A DNA stretch of 64,000 nucleotides from JABWCQ01 sp964587105 (GTDB lineage: Bacteria; Electryoneota; RPQS01). The position numbers and the translations under genes are program-made. This document shows positions 16,095 through 24,509 of this stretch, piece after piece (positions within the stretch are counted from its first letter, which is position 1; each line of letters opens with the position of its first letter). The notes under the pieces were generated by a model. The model saw only the letters and a list, made by a program, of their open reading frames with translations. It did not search any database and was not told the DNA's origin. The stretch is taken from positions 248,001-312,000 of the forward strand of contig CAZPKG010000002.1 in assembly GCA_964587105.1 (NCBI GenBank), given 5' to 3'.

Positions 16095-18263
16095 GTGAGC
16101 GGTCGACTAGAGTTCATTCGCGGCACGAACAATAAGCCTGCGTCCAGCAAGTTATTGACAAGCATTCTTGCTAGTCACACTGACTTCGAAGGCGAGTTAT
16201 ACCTTGGATTTCCCATAATCGGAACGCCAGAAGGTCCATTTCAGATTGACGCGATATGGATATCAAAACAGTTTGGTGTTCTAATAATTGACCTCGTGGA
16301 GGAAAGTAATCTTGGAGATTATGATCGGAGACAGGACAATGCCTACAACAAACTTTCAGCAAGGCTTCAAGCGTTTACGGAGCTTGTTGCAAAGAGAAAA
16401 CTCTTGGTGCCAATTCACACAGTAACTTTTGCACCGCGAATTGCAAATGCTGACGATCTGGATGATGAATACAAAGTTGCAAATGGTGAGGATCTTGCGA
16501 GAATTGTCAGTGAGTTTCATTGGGAAGATCAAGATGATACTGTTTATGCGCGAGTGCTTTCAGCATTGCAGAGTATCACGGCGATTCGCAGGAATAGAGT
16601 AAGGCGAAATGTCAAGGTACCCGATTCTCGCGGTTCGAAACTCAAGACGCTCGAAGATTCAATCGCAACTCTTGACACAACGCAAAGCAAAGCTGTCGTT
16701 GAGACGGTCAAAGGTGTCCAAAGAATCCGTGGACTTGCAGGATCGGGAAAAACAGTCATTCTTGCTCTCAAAGCAGCTTATTGGCACGAACAGCATCCTG
16801 ATTGGCGAATTGCGGTGACATTTAATACAAGATCCCTCAAGGGGCATTTCAGACGCCTAATTAATGGATTCACTTTAGATAAAGGAGGAGCTGAACCAGA
16901 TTGGGAACAATTGCGTGTCGTAAATGCATGGGGAGCCCCGGGAGGTACCGAGCGTGGTGGACTCTACTACGAGTTCTGCAAAGCGCACGAGATTCCATAC
17001 CAAGATTTTGGAACTGCCAAGATTCAATATGGCAGCGTTAAAGCCTTTGGCAAAGTCTGTGAGCTAGCCCTTGAACAAATAAAAGGACCAAAACCAATAT
17101 ACGATGCAATTCTGATTGACGAGGCACAAGATTTTCCACCATCTTTTCTGAAACTTTGCTATTCGATGGTAGGACAAGGTAAACCACTTGTCTATGCCTA
17201 TGATGAACTTCAAAACTTGTCAGAGTCTTCACTGCCGCCGCCGGAAGAGATTTTTGGTTTAGATGCTAGTGGTAAACCGCAAGTGAGTTTTGACCAACAA
17301 GGCGCCGATGACCCACTTCAAGATGTGATACTAGAGAAGTGTTACAGAAACTCACGCCCTGTTTTGGTTACTGCACATGCACTCGGTTTTGGAATTTATC
17401 GTAAGCCACCGAGAAGTGGCATGCTTCCATTAGTTCAAATGTTTGATTCTGCTCAACTTTGGGAGGAGATTGGATATGAAGTGAAGCGAGGAGAGTTGCA
17501 ACCCGGAGTAGATGTAGTTCTTGCAAGATCAGCAGATTCAAGTCCCACTTACCTTGAAGAGCACTCTTCTATTGATGACTTAATTCGATTTGAAGTATTT
17601 GATGATGAAGAGGAGCAGGCAAATTCGCTTGTCAAAGCCATAATCCAGAATCTTAAACGAGATGAATTGACATACAATGACATTGTTGTCATTAACCCTG
17701 ACCCGATAACAACGCGCGATAAAGTTGGCCTTGCTCGGAAAAAACTCTTGGAGCAGGGAATTAGCTCGCATATAGCAGGCGTAGACACGGACCCAGACGT
17801 GTTCTATAAAACCGACTCTGAGTCAATAACTTTTACGGGTGTTTTTAGAGCTAAAGGAAATGAAGCTGGAATGGTCTACGTCATTAACGCCAATGATTGT
17901 CATTCTTCCACTTACAACCTCGCAACTCTTCGTAACCGCTTGTTTACAGCAATTACGCGAAGCCAAGCATGGGTTAGAGTTTTTGGCGTAGGGGAGGAAA
18001 TGCGTAAACTCAAACTTGAATACGACACACTAAAAGAAAAGCGATTTGAGCTTCACTTTACCATCCCAACAGAAGAGCAGAGAAAACAGTTAAGAGTTGT
18101 TCACAGAGACATGACTACGACACAAATTAGACATTTGAACAAACGAAAAGGAACGTTTAGTCGATTAGTAAAAGAGCTTGAAACAGGGCAGATTCATATG
18201 GACGATCTTGACACAACTGAGGTCGAGCGTCTTGAGAAATTGTTGAAATCACGGAAGAAGTAG
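16095..18263 (+). CDS. Superfamily I helicase with degenerate nuclease-like N-terminal domain (candidate defence protein)
   Basis: 722 residues from a GTG with AAGAGGT before it. Residues ~1-190 resemble a NERD/PD-(D/E)xK domain (EGELYLGF...FQIDAIWISKQFGVLIIDLVEES), but the catalytic Lys position appears to be Glu. Residues ~200-650 form a UvrD-like helicase: Walker A GLAGSGKT, motif II ILIDEAQDFP, motif III-like PLVYAYDELQNL, a UvrD_C_2-type VFRAKGNEAGMVYVI and motif VI RNRLFTAITRSQAWVRV. The C-terminal ~90 residues are charged and helical. The pair with the next gene (1-base gap) forms an operon. AT-rich compared with hpaD upstream, suggesting transfer. Possible antiviral or DNA-processing role is inference. 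Confidence 0.85.
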   Translation: MSGRLEFIRGTNNKPASSKLLTSILASHTDFEGELYLGFPIIGTPEGPFQIDAIWISKQFGVLIIDLVEESNLGDYDRRQDNAYNKLSARLQAFTELVAKRKLLVPIHTVTFAPRIANADDLDDEYKVANGEDLARIVSEFHWEDQDDTVYARVLSALQSITAIRRNRVRRNVKVPDSRGSKLKTLEDSIATLDTTQSKAVVETVKGVQRIRGLAGSGKTVILALKAAYWHEQHPDWRIAVTFNTRSLKGHFRRLINGFTLDKGGAEPDWEQLRVVNAWGAPGGTERGGLYYEFCKAHEIPYQDFGTAKIQYGSVKAFGKVCELALEQIKGPKPIYDAILIDEAQDFPPSFLKLCYSMVGQGKPLVYAYDELQNLSESSLPPPEEIFGLDASGKPQVSFDQQGADDPLQDVILEKCYRNSRPVLVTAHALGFGIYRKPPRSGMLPLVQMFDSAQLWEEIGYEVKRGELQPGVDVVLARSADSSPTYLEEHSSIDDLIRFEVFDDEEEQANSLVKAIIQNLKRDELTYNDIVVINPDPITTRDKVGLARKKLLEQGISSHIAGVDTDPDVFYKTDSESITFTGVFRAKGNEAGMVYVINANDCHSSTYNLATLRNRLFTAITRSQAWVRVFGVGEEMRKLKLEYDTLKEKRFELHFTIPTEEQRKQLRVVHRDMTTTQIRHLNKRKGTFSRLVKELETGQIHMDDLDTTEVERLEKLLKSRKK

Positions 18264-18264
18264 C

Positions 18265-18933
18265 GTGTTGACTCCGGGTGACGTTATGGATGAAATCAAC
18301 AAGGCAATATACTCCTTGGTTGACTGTAGCCTTGCAGAAGACCAGAACGGAGCGCGCTTGCGCACACATACGGGTGGGATAACAGAAGTAATTTTCAATA
18401 ATTCTTCGTTTGTTTCATCCAGTCTTACGCGAGGAGACTACGAAGACATGTATACACTATTTAGGGAGGAGAGGGCCTACAACATCTTAATGCCAGACGG
18501 AGCAATGATTCAGCTTATGTATGAATTCCGAAATGACATTCTGCAGAAACACAGACTTGCGTTCTTGCCTTCGCCGTCCTTAGAGAAATTTCAAAACGAT
18601 CCTGATTTGTACTTGGGCGAGGAGGTGTATGCTGATGTTATTGAACACGGAATTGTAACTTTTCCCTTACGCTTCGACTTTGATGGCGATCCGCTACACC
18701 ATGTGATTTGCCATCATCCTTGTAGCCACCTCACGCTTGGGCAATATAAGCACTGTCGCATTCCAGTTTCATCGCCTTTAACACCTCTGTTGTTTCTTGA
18801 CTTTATTATCAGGAGTTTCTACAACACCGCGTTTCAAAAATACTCGACAAAACTTCCTAGTTCAAAGTCACGGTTCGCGTCGACTATACACGTTGAAGAA
18901 GAGAAAATCCTCTACTTAAATCTTCCTGCATAG
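18265..18933 (+). CDS. DUF2290-like protein, partner of the helicase
   Basis: 222 residues; GTG 18265 directly follows the helicase stop codon (an ATG at 18286 is the alternative). The C-terminal half, HHVICHHPCSHLTLGQYKHCRIPVSSPLTPLLFLDFIIRSFY written in part here, matches my memory of the DUF2290 family (H-P-x-S-H-x-x-L-G...R-I-P-V...P...F...F-Y); this should be confirmed. Soluble and without signal peptide. Function unknown. Immediate coupling to a superfamily I helicase and shared AT-rich composition mark the two as one transferable unit. Confidence 0.65.
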   Translation: MLTPGDVMDEINKAIYSLVDCSLAEDQNGARLRTHTGGITEVIFNNSSFVSSSLTRGDYEDMYTLFREERAYNILMPDGAMIQLMYEFRNDILQKHRLAFLPSPSLEKFQNDPDLYLGEEVYADVIEHGIVTFPLRFDFDGDPLHHVICHHPCSHLTLGQYKHCRIPVSSPLTPLLFLDFIIRSFYNTAFQKYSTKLPSSKSRFASTIHVEEEKILYLNLPA

Positions 18934-18947
18934 CTAAATACTCCTCG

Positions 18948-18973
18948 CGGCGGCACCCGCTCCGGGTGCCCCG
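18948..18973 (+). repeat. Palindromic repeat family R1, copy 3
   Basis: GCGGCGGCACCCGCTCCGGG followed by TGCCCC, 14 bases after the stop of the DUF2290-like gene. Confidence 0.85.
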
Positions 18974-19282
18974 TCCGATAGCTCGGACAACCAACGCAAA
19001 CCCACCACCCCCAACAAAAACTTAACAGAATTAATACTTTATATCCCCCTGGGAACAAAAAAGCCTGCCCAAACGTTCAATCTAAGTGCCCATAAATTCC
19101 GCGCCGCCACCCCCTCGCACCCTCTTTCACAAGCCCAAAAACGATCTGAAATAAAAACAGATACTCCCGTTCCGCCAATTGTTAGGATTCAACGCAGATT
19201 AAGAACTTAGTCCCTCCGCACCTTTCCTTTTCTCTTCATGTCCCCCTTCTCCATTCATGGGGAAGGGGTTAGGGGATGGGGT
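18974..19282 (+). other. Gene-free intergenic stretch
   Basis: No plausible reading frame. Holds a G-rich/C-rich R4-like element at about 19239-19281 (TCCCCCTTCTCC...GGGGAAGGGGTTAGGGGATGGGG) and nothing else I can name. Confidence 0.6.
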
Positions 19283-19326
19283 CTCATTTCTCATTTCTCA
19301 TTTCTAATTTCTAATTTCTAATTTCC
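19283..19326 (+). repeat. Heptamer array H4
   Basis: Six 7-bp units: three of type CATTTCT then three TTTCTAA. Ends shortly before a Shine-Dalgarno (GCAGGAG) and the ATG at 19343. Confidence 0.85.
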
Positions 19327-19342
19327 GCCCGCAGGAGCCCGC

Positions 19343-20467
19343 ATGAAAACCTTCGCAACTCTTCTGCTCCTCACGTCCGCCGCACTTGCCCAAGTCTGGA
19401 CTCCCCAAACCACCGGCACCACCCAAACCCTCGCCTGCATCGCCTACGTCAATCCCGACACACTCTGGGCCTGCGGTGCCACGGGCACGCTAATCCAAAC
19501 CAATGACGGCGGCGAAACATGGAGCCCCAACTCCGGCGCGGGTTCTCTCCAAACCTTCTCGATGTATTTCGCCGATGAGCTAAATGGCTGGATAGTCGGC
19601 AACTCCGGCACAATCCTCCACACGAGCGATGGCGGCACAAACTGGAATCCGCAAACCAGCAACACAACACAAATCCTCCTCGGCGTTCATTTCGCCGATG
19701 CCGATAACGGTTGGGCAGTCGGAAGAATCGGAACCATCGTCCACACGAGCGACGGCGGCGCAACATGGACCGTGCAAAGCGACGGCAACAGCGATCAACT
19801 CCACAGCGCCTTCGCTCTCGATGCCAACACCTGCTACATCAGCGGCGTAAATGGCAACCTCTTCCGCACCGATGACGCAGGCGCAACATGGGTGCAGCAA
19901 AACACCGGCATCAATCGCGCCATCTACAGCACCTACTTCATTCATCCCGACACAGGTTGGGCTTGCGGCGTTGCCGGTAATATCCTCCACACCGTGGACG
20001 GCGGCCAAACATGGAACCTCCAAGCGAGCGGCGACACGCTCTTGATGTACTCCATCTATTTCGCCGACGCCAACAACGGCATCTGTGTCGGTGACAGCGG
20101 CTGGGTTCTCCACACCGACGACGCAGGCGAAAACTGGACCCCCTATCCGCTGGGCACATGGTCGCGCTTGCGTTGCGTCAGAATGAACGGCCCCAACGAA
20201 GCCTGGATGTGCTCCATCAACGGTGAAATCTGGCACTACTACGACAGCGGTCTATATCCTCCCACCGAGTTCACCGTCACCGTCGTGGACAACGATCTTC
20301 ATTTCAGTTGGCGCAACATGGGCGCTCCGCTCTACAAAATCTTCAGCAGCACCGATTCCGAAGTCCCCTTCCCGACTTTTGAATTGCAAACCACCGACAC
20401 CTTCGCCGTAATCACCATTCCAGCGATAAACGAAAACTACTACCACGTAGTCTCGTCCGCCGAGTAG
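19343..20467 (+). CDS. Exported YCF48-type beta-propeller protein
   Basis: 374 residues with signal peptide (MKTFATLLLLTSAALA). Six or so repeats of the form GWAVGNSGTILHTSDGGTNW make a YCF48/BNR-like seven-bladed propeller (residues ~20-310). A short FnIII-like C-terminal domain follows (FTVTVVDNDLHFSWRN...YKIFSSTDSEVPF). YCF48-type repeats occur both in photosystem assembly factors and in many secreted surface proteins; here the secreted context is the likely one. No typical Por sorting sequence is seen at its end (it finishes YYHVVSSAE). Good ribosome site before the ATG. Confidence 0.85.
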   Translation: MKTFATLLLLTSAALAQVWTPQTTGTTQTLACIAYVNPDTLWACGATGTLIQTNDGGETWSPNSGAGSLQTFSMYFADELNGWIVGNSGTILHTSDGGTNWNPQTSNTTQILLGVHFADADNGWAVGRIGTIVHTSDGGATWTVQSDGNSDQLHSAFALDANTCYISGVNGNLFRTDDAGATWVQQNTGINRAIYSTYFIHPDTGWACGVAGNILHTVDGGQTWNLQASGDTLLMYSIYFADANNGICVGDSGWVLHTDDAGENWTPYPLGTWSRLRCVRMNGPNEAWMCSINGEIWHYYDSGLYPPTEFTVTVVDNDLHFSWRNMGAPLYKIFSSTDSEVPFPTFELQTTDTFAVITIPAINENYYHVVSSAE

Positions 20468-20473
20468 CAACCA

Positions 20474-20500
20474 CGCGGCGGCACCTGCCGCAGGTGCCCC
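20474..20500 (+). repeat. Palindromic repeat family R1, copy 4
   Basis: GCGGCGGCACCTGCCGCAGG followed by TGCCCC. Both arms changed together (CACCTGC/GCAGGTG), so the hairpin is preserved despite sequence change. Confidence 0.85.
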
Positions 20501-20535
20501 TTTCTAATTTCTAATTTCCCATTTCTAATTTTCCC
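20501..20535 (+). repeat. Heptamer array H5 upstream of acs
   Basis: Five 7-bp units, mainly TTTCTAA, starting directly at the end of R1 copy 4 and ending 4 bases before the acs ATG. Confidence 0.85.
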
Positions 20536-20539
20536 CAAG

Positions 20540-22495
20540 ATGCCTCCCACACACGGTGAAATCCTGAAAAACCCCTACAAGGGTCCCATTCGTCCGCACA
20601 TCAAGAGCATGGACGAATATCAGAAACTCTACGAGCGTTCCATCCGCGAGCCCGAGCAATTCTGGGCCGAGCAAGCGCAATCGCTCTATTGGTATCACCC
20701 ATGGACGAAAGTCTTGGAAGAGGAATTTGAAAACGGCGAAGTCACGTGGTTCCAAGGCGCGATGTTAAACGTCGCGTTTAATTGTTTAGACCGTCACCTC
20801 CCTGAAAAAGCTGAAGACACGGCCATCATCTGGGAAGCCGACGACCCGCACGAGAGCCGTCACATCACCTACCGCGAATTGAAATGGGAAGCCGCGCGCT
20901 TAGGCAACGTATTGAAACGCGCCGGCGTCCGCAAAGGCGATAGAGTGATTATCTACCTGCCAATGATTCCCGAACTCGCGTTTGCCATGCTCGCCTGCGC
21001 CAGAATCGGAGCCGTTCACTCCGTCGTCTTCGCGGGCTTCAGCGCACACTCGTTGCGCGACAGAATTCTCGATTCACAAGCCACAGTCGTGATAACAGCG
21101 AATGAAGGAAGACGCGGCGGAAAGTCTATTCCATTGAAAGCCATCGTGGATGATGCCGTCGATGGTCTCGAAAGCGTTAAGCACGTCTTCGTTGCTGAGC
21201 GCACCGGCAGCGAAACGCGCATGAAACCCGGCCGCGACATTTGGCTCGCTGAAGCGCTCGCCGGCGAGCGCGGCACCTGTCCGTGCGAATGGATGTCTGC
21301 CGAAGATCCGCTCTTTATTCTCTACACGTCTGGTTCCACCGGCAAACCCAAAGGCGTTCTGCACACGCAAGGCGGCTATCTGCTCTACGCGAGCCTGACG
21401 CACAAAATCGTTTTCGACTATCATCCAGGCGACGTCTATTGCTGCGTCGCCGATGCAGGTTGGATTACAGGCCACAGCTACGTCATCTACGGCCCGCTGG
21501 CCAACGGCGCAACAACCGTAATGTTCGAGAGCACGCCGATGTATCCCGATGCGGGCCGCTATTGGGACGTCGTCGAGCGCCATCGCGTGAACAGCTTCTA
21601 CACCGCGCCGACGGCCATCCGCGCGCTTATTCGTGAAGGCGATGAGTGGGTGAAGAAATACGACCGTTCAAGCCTGCGCATTCTCGGCACCGTCGGCGAG
21701 CCCATCAATCCCGAAGCATGGAAATGGTATTTCAATGTTGTCGGCGAAGGCAAATGTCCCGTTGTAGATACATGGTGGCAAACCGAAACTGGCGGTGTAA
21801 TGATCACACCCTTGCCCGGCACAACCGATTTGAAACCCGGTTCGGCGACGCTGCCGTTCTTCGGCGTAGATCCGATGCTCGTGGACGAAAAGGGCAAAGA
21901 AATTCACGGCAACGGCGTCAGCGGACATCTCTGCATTCGCCGTCCGTGGCCCGGCGTGGCTCGCACGGTTTGGGGTGATCACAAACGTTTTCGTCACACC
22001 TATTTTTCGCACTATCGCGGCCTCTATTTCACAGGTGACGGCTGTCGTCGCGATGAAGACGGCTACTATTGGATAACCGGCCGTGTGGACGACGTCATAA
22101 ACGTCGCCGGGCACCGGTTAGGCACCGCGGAAATCGAGAGTTCACTGGTCGCCAATCACTTGGTCACTGAAGCCGCCGTCGTCGGCGTACCGCACGAAAT
22201 CAAGGGCACGGCAATTTTCGCGTTTGTTGTTCCGAGCGCCGAAGGAGAAAATGTCTCGCACGCTGAAATGCTCGGCGCGCTGAAAGAGCACGTCCGCCGC
22301 GACATCAGCCCGATTGCAGTTCCCGAACAAGTCTTAGTCGCGCCCGGCCTACCCAAAACCCGCTCCGGCAAAATCATGCGCCGCATCTTGCGCAAAATTG
22401 CCGAAGGCGAGTACGGCGACATGGGCAACACAACAACTCTCACCGATCCGACCGTAGTGGATCAGTTGATAGAAGCTCACAAGAAATTGAACTAA
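20540..22495 (+). CDS. acsA: Acetyl-CoA synthetase (AMP-forming)
   Basis: 651 residues, standard length. It activates acetate to acetyl-CoA through acetyl-AMP. Motifs: the P-loop-like YTSGSTGKPKGVLHT, ADAGWITGHSYVIYGPLANG, DTWWQTETGG, GLYFTGDGCRRDEDGYYWITGRVDDVINVAGHR (in parts) and the acetylation-controlled C-terminal Lys in KTRSGKIMRRILRKIA. Cytoplasmic. No Shine-Dalgarno; a heptamer array precedes the ATG. It could feed acetyl units from catabolism into central metabolism, but it need not belong to the hpa genes. Confidence 0.95.
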   Translation: MPPTHGEILKNPYKGPIRPHIKSMDEYQKLYERSIREPEQFWAEQAQSLYWYHPWTKVLEEEFENGEVTWFQGAMLNVAFNCLDRHLPEKAEDTAIIWEADDPHESRHITYRELKWEAARLGNVLKRAGVRKGDRVIIYLPMIPELAFAMLACARIGAVHSVVFAGFSAHSLRDRILDSQATVVITANEGRRGGKSIPLKAIVDDAVDGLESVKHVFVAERTGSETRMKPGRDIWLAEALAGERGTCPCEWMSAEDPLFILYTSGSTGKPKGVLHTQGGYLLYASLTHKIVFDYHPGDVYCCVADAGWITGHSYVIYGPLANGATTVMFESTPMYPDAGRYWDVVERHRVNSFYTAPTAIRALIREGDEWVKKYDRSSLRILGTVGEPINPEAWKWYFNVVGEGKCPVVDTWWQTETGGVMITPLPGTTDLKPGSATLPFFGVDPMLVDEKGKEIHGNGVSGHLCIRRPWPGVARTVWGDHKRFRHTYFSHYRGLYFTGDGCRRDEDGYYWITGRVDDVINVAGHRLGTAEIESSLVANHLVTEAAVVGVPHEIKGTAIFAFVVPSAEGENVSHAEMLGALKEHVRRDISPIAVPEQVLVAPGLPKTRSGKIMRRILRKIAEGEYGDMGNTTTLTDPTVVDQLIEAHKKLN

Positions 22496-22498
22496 TCT

Positions 22499-22531
22499 CG
22501 CCGTTGTGGGTCTCCAGACCCGGAATGGCGA
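22499..22531 (+). repeat. REP-like palindrome R2, copy a
   Basis: CGCCGTTG plus core TGTGGGTCTCCAGACCCGGA and ATGGCGA: a short hairpin (GGGTCT/AGACCC) with paired outer flanks (CGCC...GGCG). Directly upstream of the RAYT gene. Confidence 0.9.
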
Positions 22532-22545
22532 CAAACCTGAATGTT

Positions 22546-23052
22546 ATGCTTCACCGCCATGAAAGACTGAACTTTCCATCGAGCCTCCAATTTGTAACAA
22601 CTGTTACTCAAGTCAGAGGAAATTGGTTTATGAAAGCGAGCATTTGCATTGAGGTTTTGCGCATTTTTGAATGGTACAGATCGAAGTACAATGTAGAGTG
22701 CTACGGCTACGTTCTAATGCCAGACCATCTGCACGCCTTATTAAGGCAAAACGGAGACAGTGCGGAGATTTCCAAACTATTTGGTGCGTTCAAGAGCTAC
22801 ACCTCTCGCCACATAACAATAGACAATTATCCCGACACAACTATATGGAGGGACTATTTTGATTCAGTTCCTGTTCCGGGGACCGATGCGCAGCGAACGA
22901 AGCTTAAATATATTCACGAGAATCCATTGCGTAGAGGATTCGTAGAACGTATTGAAGATTATCTATGGTCAAACGCACGCGCCTATCTACTGCATGAAGC
23001 ACCTCACATCTCACTCGCTTTCTTCGCAGATGCAGGGAAAATTCCGGATTGA
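22546..23052 (+). CDS. REP-associated tyrosine transposase (RAYT, IS200-like Y1 family)
   Basis: About 168 residues from ATG 22546; an upstream in-frame ATG (22525) lies inside the R2 palindrome and is less likely. The HUH motif is in YGYVLMPDHLHALL, the helix with the catalytic Tyr region in FKSYTSRHI, and the family's C-terminal signature in YIHENPLRRGFVERIEDYLWSNA. Such single-strand transposases recognise REP hairpins and are the presumed source of their spread. R2 palindromes lie immediately before (22499) and twice after (23061, 23143) the gene, the layout of a REP-RAYT unit. No IS ends beyond these are seen. Confidence 0.9.
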   Translation: MLHRHERLNFPSSLQFVTTVTQVRGNWFMKASICIEVLRIFEWYRSKYNVECYGYVLMPDHLHALLRQNGDSAEISKLFGAFKSYTSRHITIDNYPDTTIWRDYFDSVPVPGTDAQRTKLKYIHENPLRRGFVERIEDYLWSNARAYLLHEAPHISLAFFADAGKIPD

Positions 23053-23060
23053 GTTTATAT

Positions 23061-23092
23061 CGCCGTTGTGGGTCTCCAGTCCCGCAATTGCA
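23061..23092 (+). repeat. REP-like palindrome R2, copy b
   Basis: CGCCGTTG plus TGGGTCTCCAGTCCCGCAAT; slightly degenerate arm. 8 bases after the RAYT stop codon, same orientation as copy a. Confidence 0.9.
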
Positions 23093-23142
23093 GCAACGCA
23101 AGAGCGGTCGAAATCGTCAAGTGAAACCCCACTCCCCCAACT

Positions 23143-23176
23143 CCGCCGTTGTGGGTCTCCAGACCCGCAATGGTGA
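23143..23176 (+). repeat. REP-like palindrome R2, copy c
   Basis: CGCCGTTG plus core TGTGGGTCTCCAGACCCGCA and ATGG. Same orientation as copies a and b. Confidence 0.9.
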
Positions 23177-23264
23177 CTACCGATAAGCAAGCGCAAAAGC
23201 ATGAAATGAGTTTGACAACCAGAATCAGCGTTGTTGGGCAAATAGTTGTTGCATAGGGCAATGC

Positions 23265-24002
23265 ATGAGCAATACTAAAGCGCGAACTAAGAGTATCAAC
23301 ATCAAATATCTTCAGCTTGTAACGGAAGGAAGAATGACAGAACTTGCGATTGCAAGCTTATCTGATTCGTTGGTCAAGTTACATGAAAAGTATTCAAATT
23401 TCGCGGTGGAAGCAGAGGGGAATGATGATTGGATCGAGAGCCTTGCTGAAGATTTTCAAGGAACAAGAGAACAACTATTGGGTTCTGTGTTCCTGCTTTG
23501 CCAAGAACGCATAACAACGATTGTATCTAATGCTCTAAGGTGCAGAACGAACTTCGAGAGAGTTGGACTCAACGTAAGCTTGATAAAGCGAAACAAGAAA
23601 AAATTCATAAGGATTCGCGCATTAGGAGAAAGCAATGCAGAAATATCGAGGATAGAAGCTATGAATGCCGTAGCCAACTATTTTAAGCACAGATCCGAGT
23701 GGCCACACGATTGGTACTGTGAGGCAAAGCATACTCAGAATAAAGGCACAGTCTGTGATATTATAGATCATTTCAAACGACGATTCCAATCTCTTTGCAA
23801 AAATCACGCGAACATAAACAACCAAAGTGGAACAGCCAGGATAATCAAGCAAGTAGGAATTACCCCCGAACGCGAGTCAATCAAGCACTGCTTGCCATTT
23901 TTCGGAATTACTAATGATGCAGAACTTCATGTTTTGCATGAGACAGTAAATGTATGGGCCAAGCATATTGTTGAGTTGTTTGCAAAGGTGCCTATCAAGT
24001 AG
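23265..24002 (+). CDS. Hypothetical AT-rich protein between REP palindromes
   Basis: 245 residues, soluble, helical, no signal peptide. Not recognised. The region ISRIEAMNAVANYFKHRSEWPHDW resembles the helix and FKHRxEW segment of HEPN-like hypothetical proteins, but there is no clean RxxxxH motif, so this is only a hint. Clearly more AT-rich than neighbouring genes. It is enclosed by R2 palindromes: copies b and c before it, and copy d in opposite orientation after it, as if carried between inverted REP elements. Confidence 0.55.
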   Translation: MSNTKARTKSINIKYLQLVTEGRMTELAIASLSDSLVKLHEKYSNFAVEAEGNDDWIESLAEDFQGTREQLLGSVFLLCQERITTIVSNALRCRTNFERVGLNVSLIKRNKKKFIRIRALGESNAEISRIEAMNAVANYFKHRSEWPHDWYCEAKHTQNKGTVCDIIDHFKRRFQSLCKNHANINNQSGTARIIKQVGITPERESIKHCLPFFGITNDAELHVLHETVNVWAKHIVELFAKVPIK

Positions 24003-24020
24003 TCAAGAAGTCCCCGCCTT

Positions 24021-24057
24021 CTCGCCACTGCGGGTCAGGAGACCCACAACGGCGATG
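24021..24057 (-). repeat. REP-like palindrome R2, copy d (inverted)
   Basis: On the minus strand it reads CATCGCCGTTG then TGGGTCTCCTGACCCGCAGT. Opposite orientation to copies a-c. Confidence 0.9.
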
Positions 24058-24083
24058 TAAACTTTATTAATGCCCTTACTAAT

Positions 24084-24476
24084 ATGCCTTCACATCCCAC
24101 AGGAAAACAACTCGCCGCACAATTAGGCGAGTCGCATAAAATCTGGCACGACTTCACCACCTTTCTCGAAGCCGAGTTCGCCCCGATAACGTACGAGTGG
24201 AAAGCCACCAAAGACGTTTGGTCGTGCAGGCCAATGCAAAAAGCTCGCAGAATTTGCTACCTCGTTCCCGGTGACAGCAAATTCACCGCAGCTTTTGTGG
24301 TCGGCAAAAAAGCTCTGGCACAAGTATATGCCAGCAAACTCCCGCAGAGTATCAAAACCGAATTCGAGAATGCCAAACCCTACGCCGAAGGCCGCGGCAT
24401 CCGCATCGAAATCTCGAAACAGTCACAACTTGCATACCTTAAAGCCCTCGCAACAATTAAAATGTCGGCTCGGTAA
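24084..24476 (+). CDS. DUF3788-family protein
   Basis: 130 residues, cytoplasmic. The family pattern is visible: LGESHKIWHDFTTFLEAEFAPITYEWKAT, WSCRPMQKARRICYLVP, FTAAFVVGKKALAQ and AKPYAEGRGIRIEIS. The function of the family is unknown (related in fold to small DUF1801/YdhG-like proteins, by recollection). It stands 27 bases after REP copy d. No clear ribosome site. Confidence 0.75.
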   Translation: MPSHPTGKQLAAQLGESHKIWHDFTTFLEAEFAPITYEWKATKDVWSCRPMQKARRICYLVPGDSKFTAAFVVGKKALAQVYASKLPQSIKTEFENAKPYAEGRGIRIEISKQSQLAYLKALATIKMSAR

Positions 24477-24509
24477 CTCGTTATCGGTTCCGAAAAGTAG
24501 TTTCGAAAT

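Noticed and set aside
22499..24057. CRISPR array
   Set aside because: The R2 repeats are few, irregularly spaced, in mixed orientation, and flank a RAYT gene; no regular spacers.
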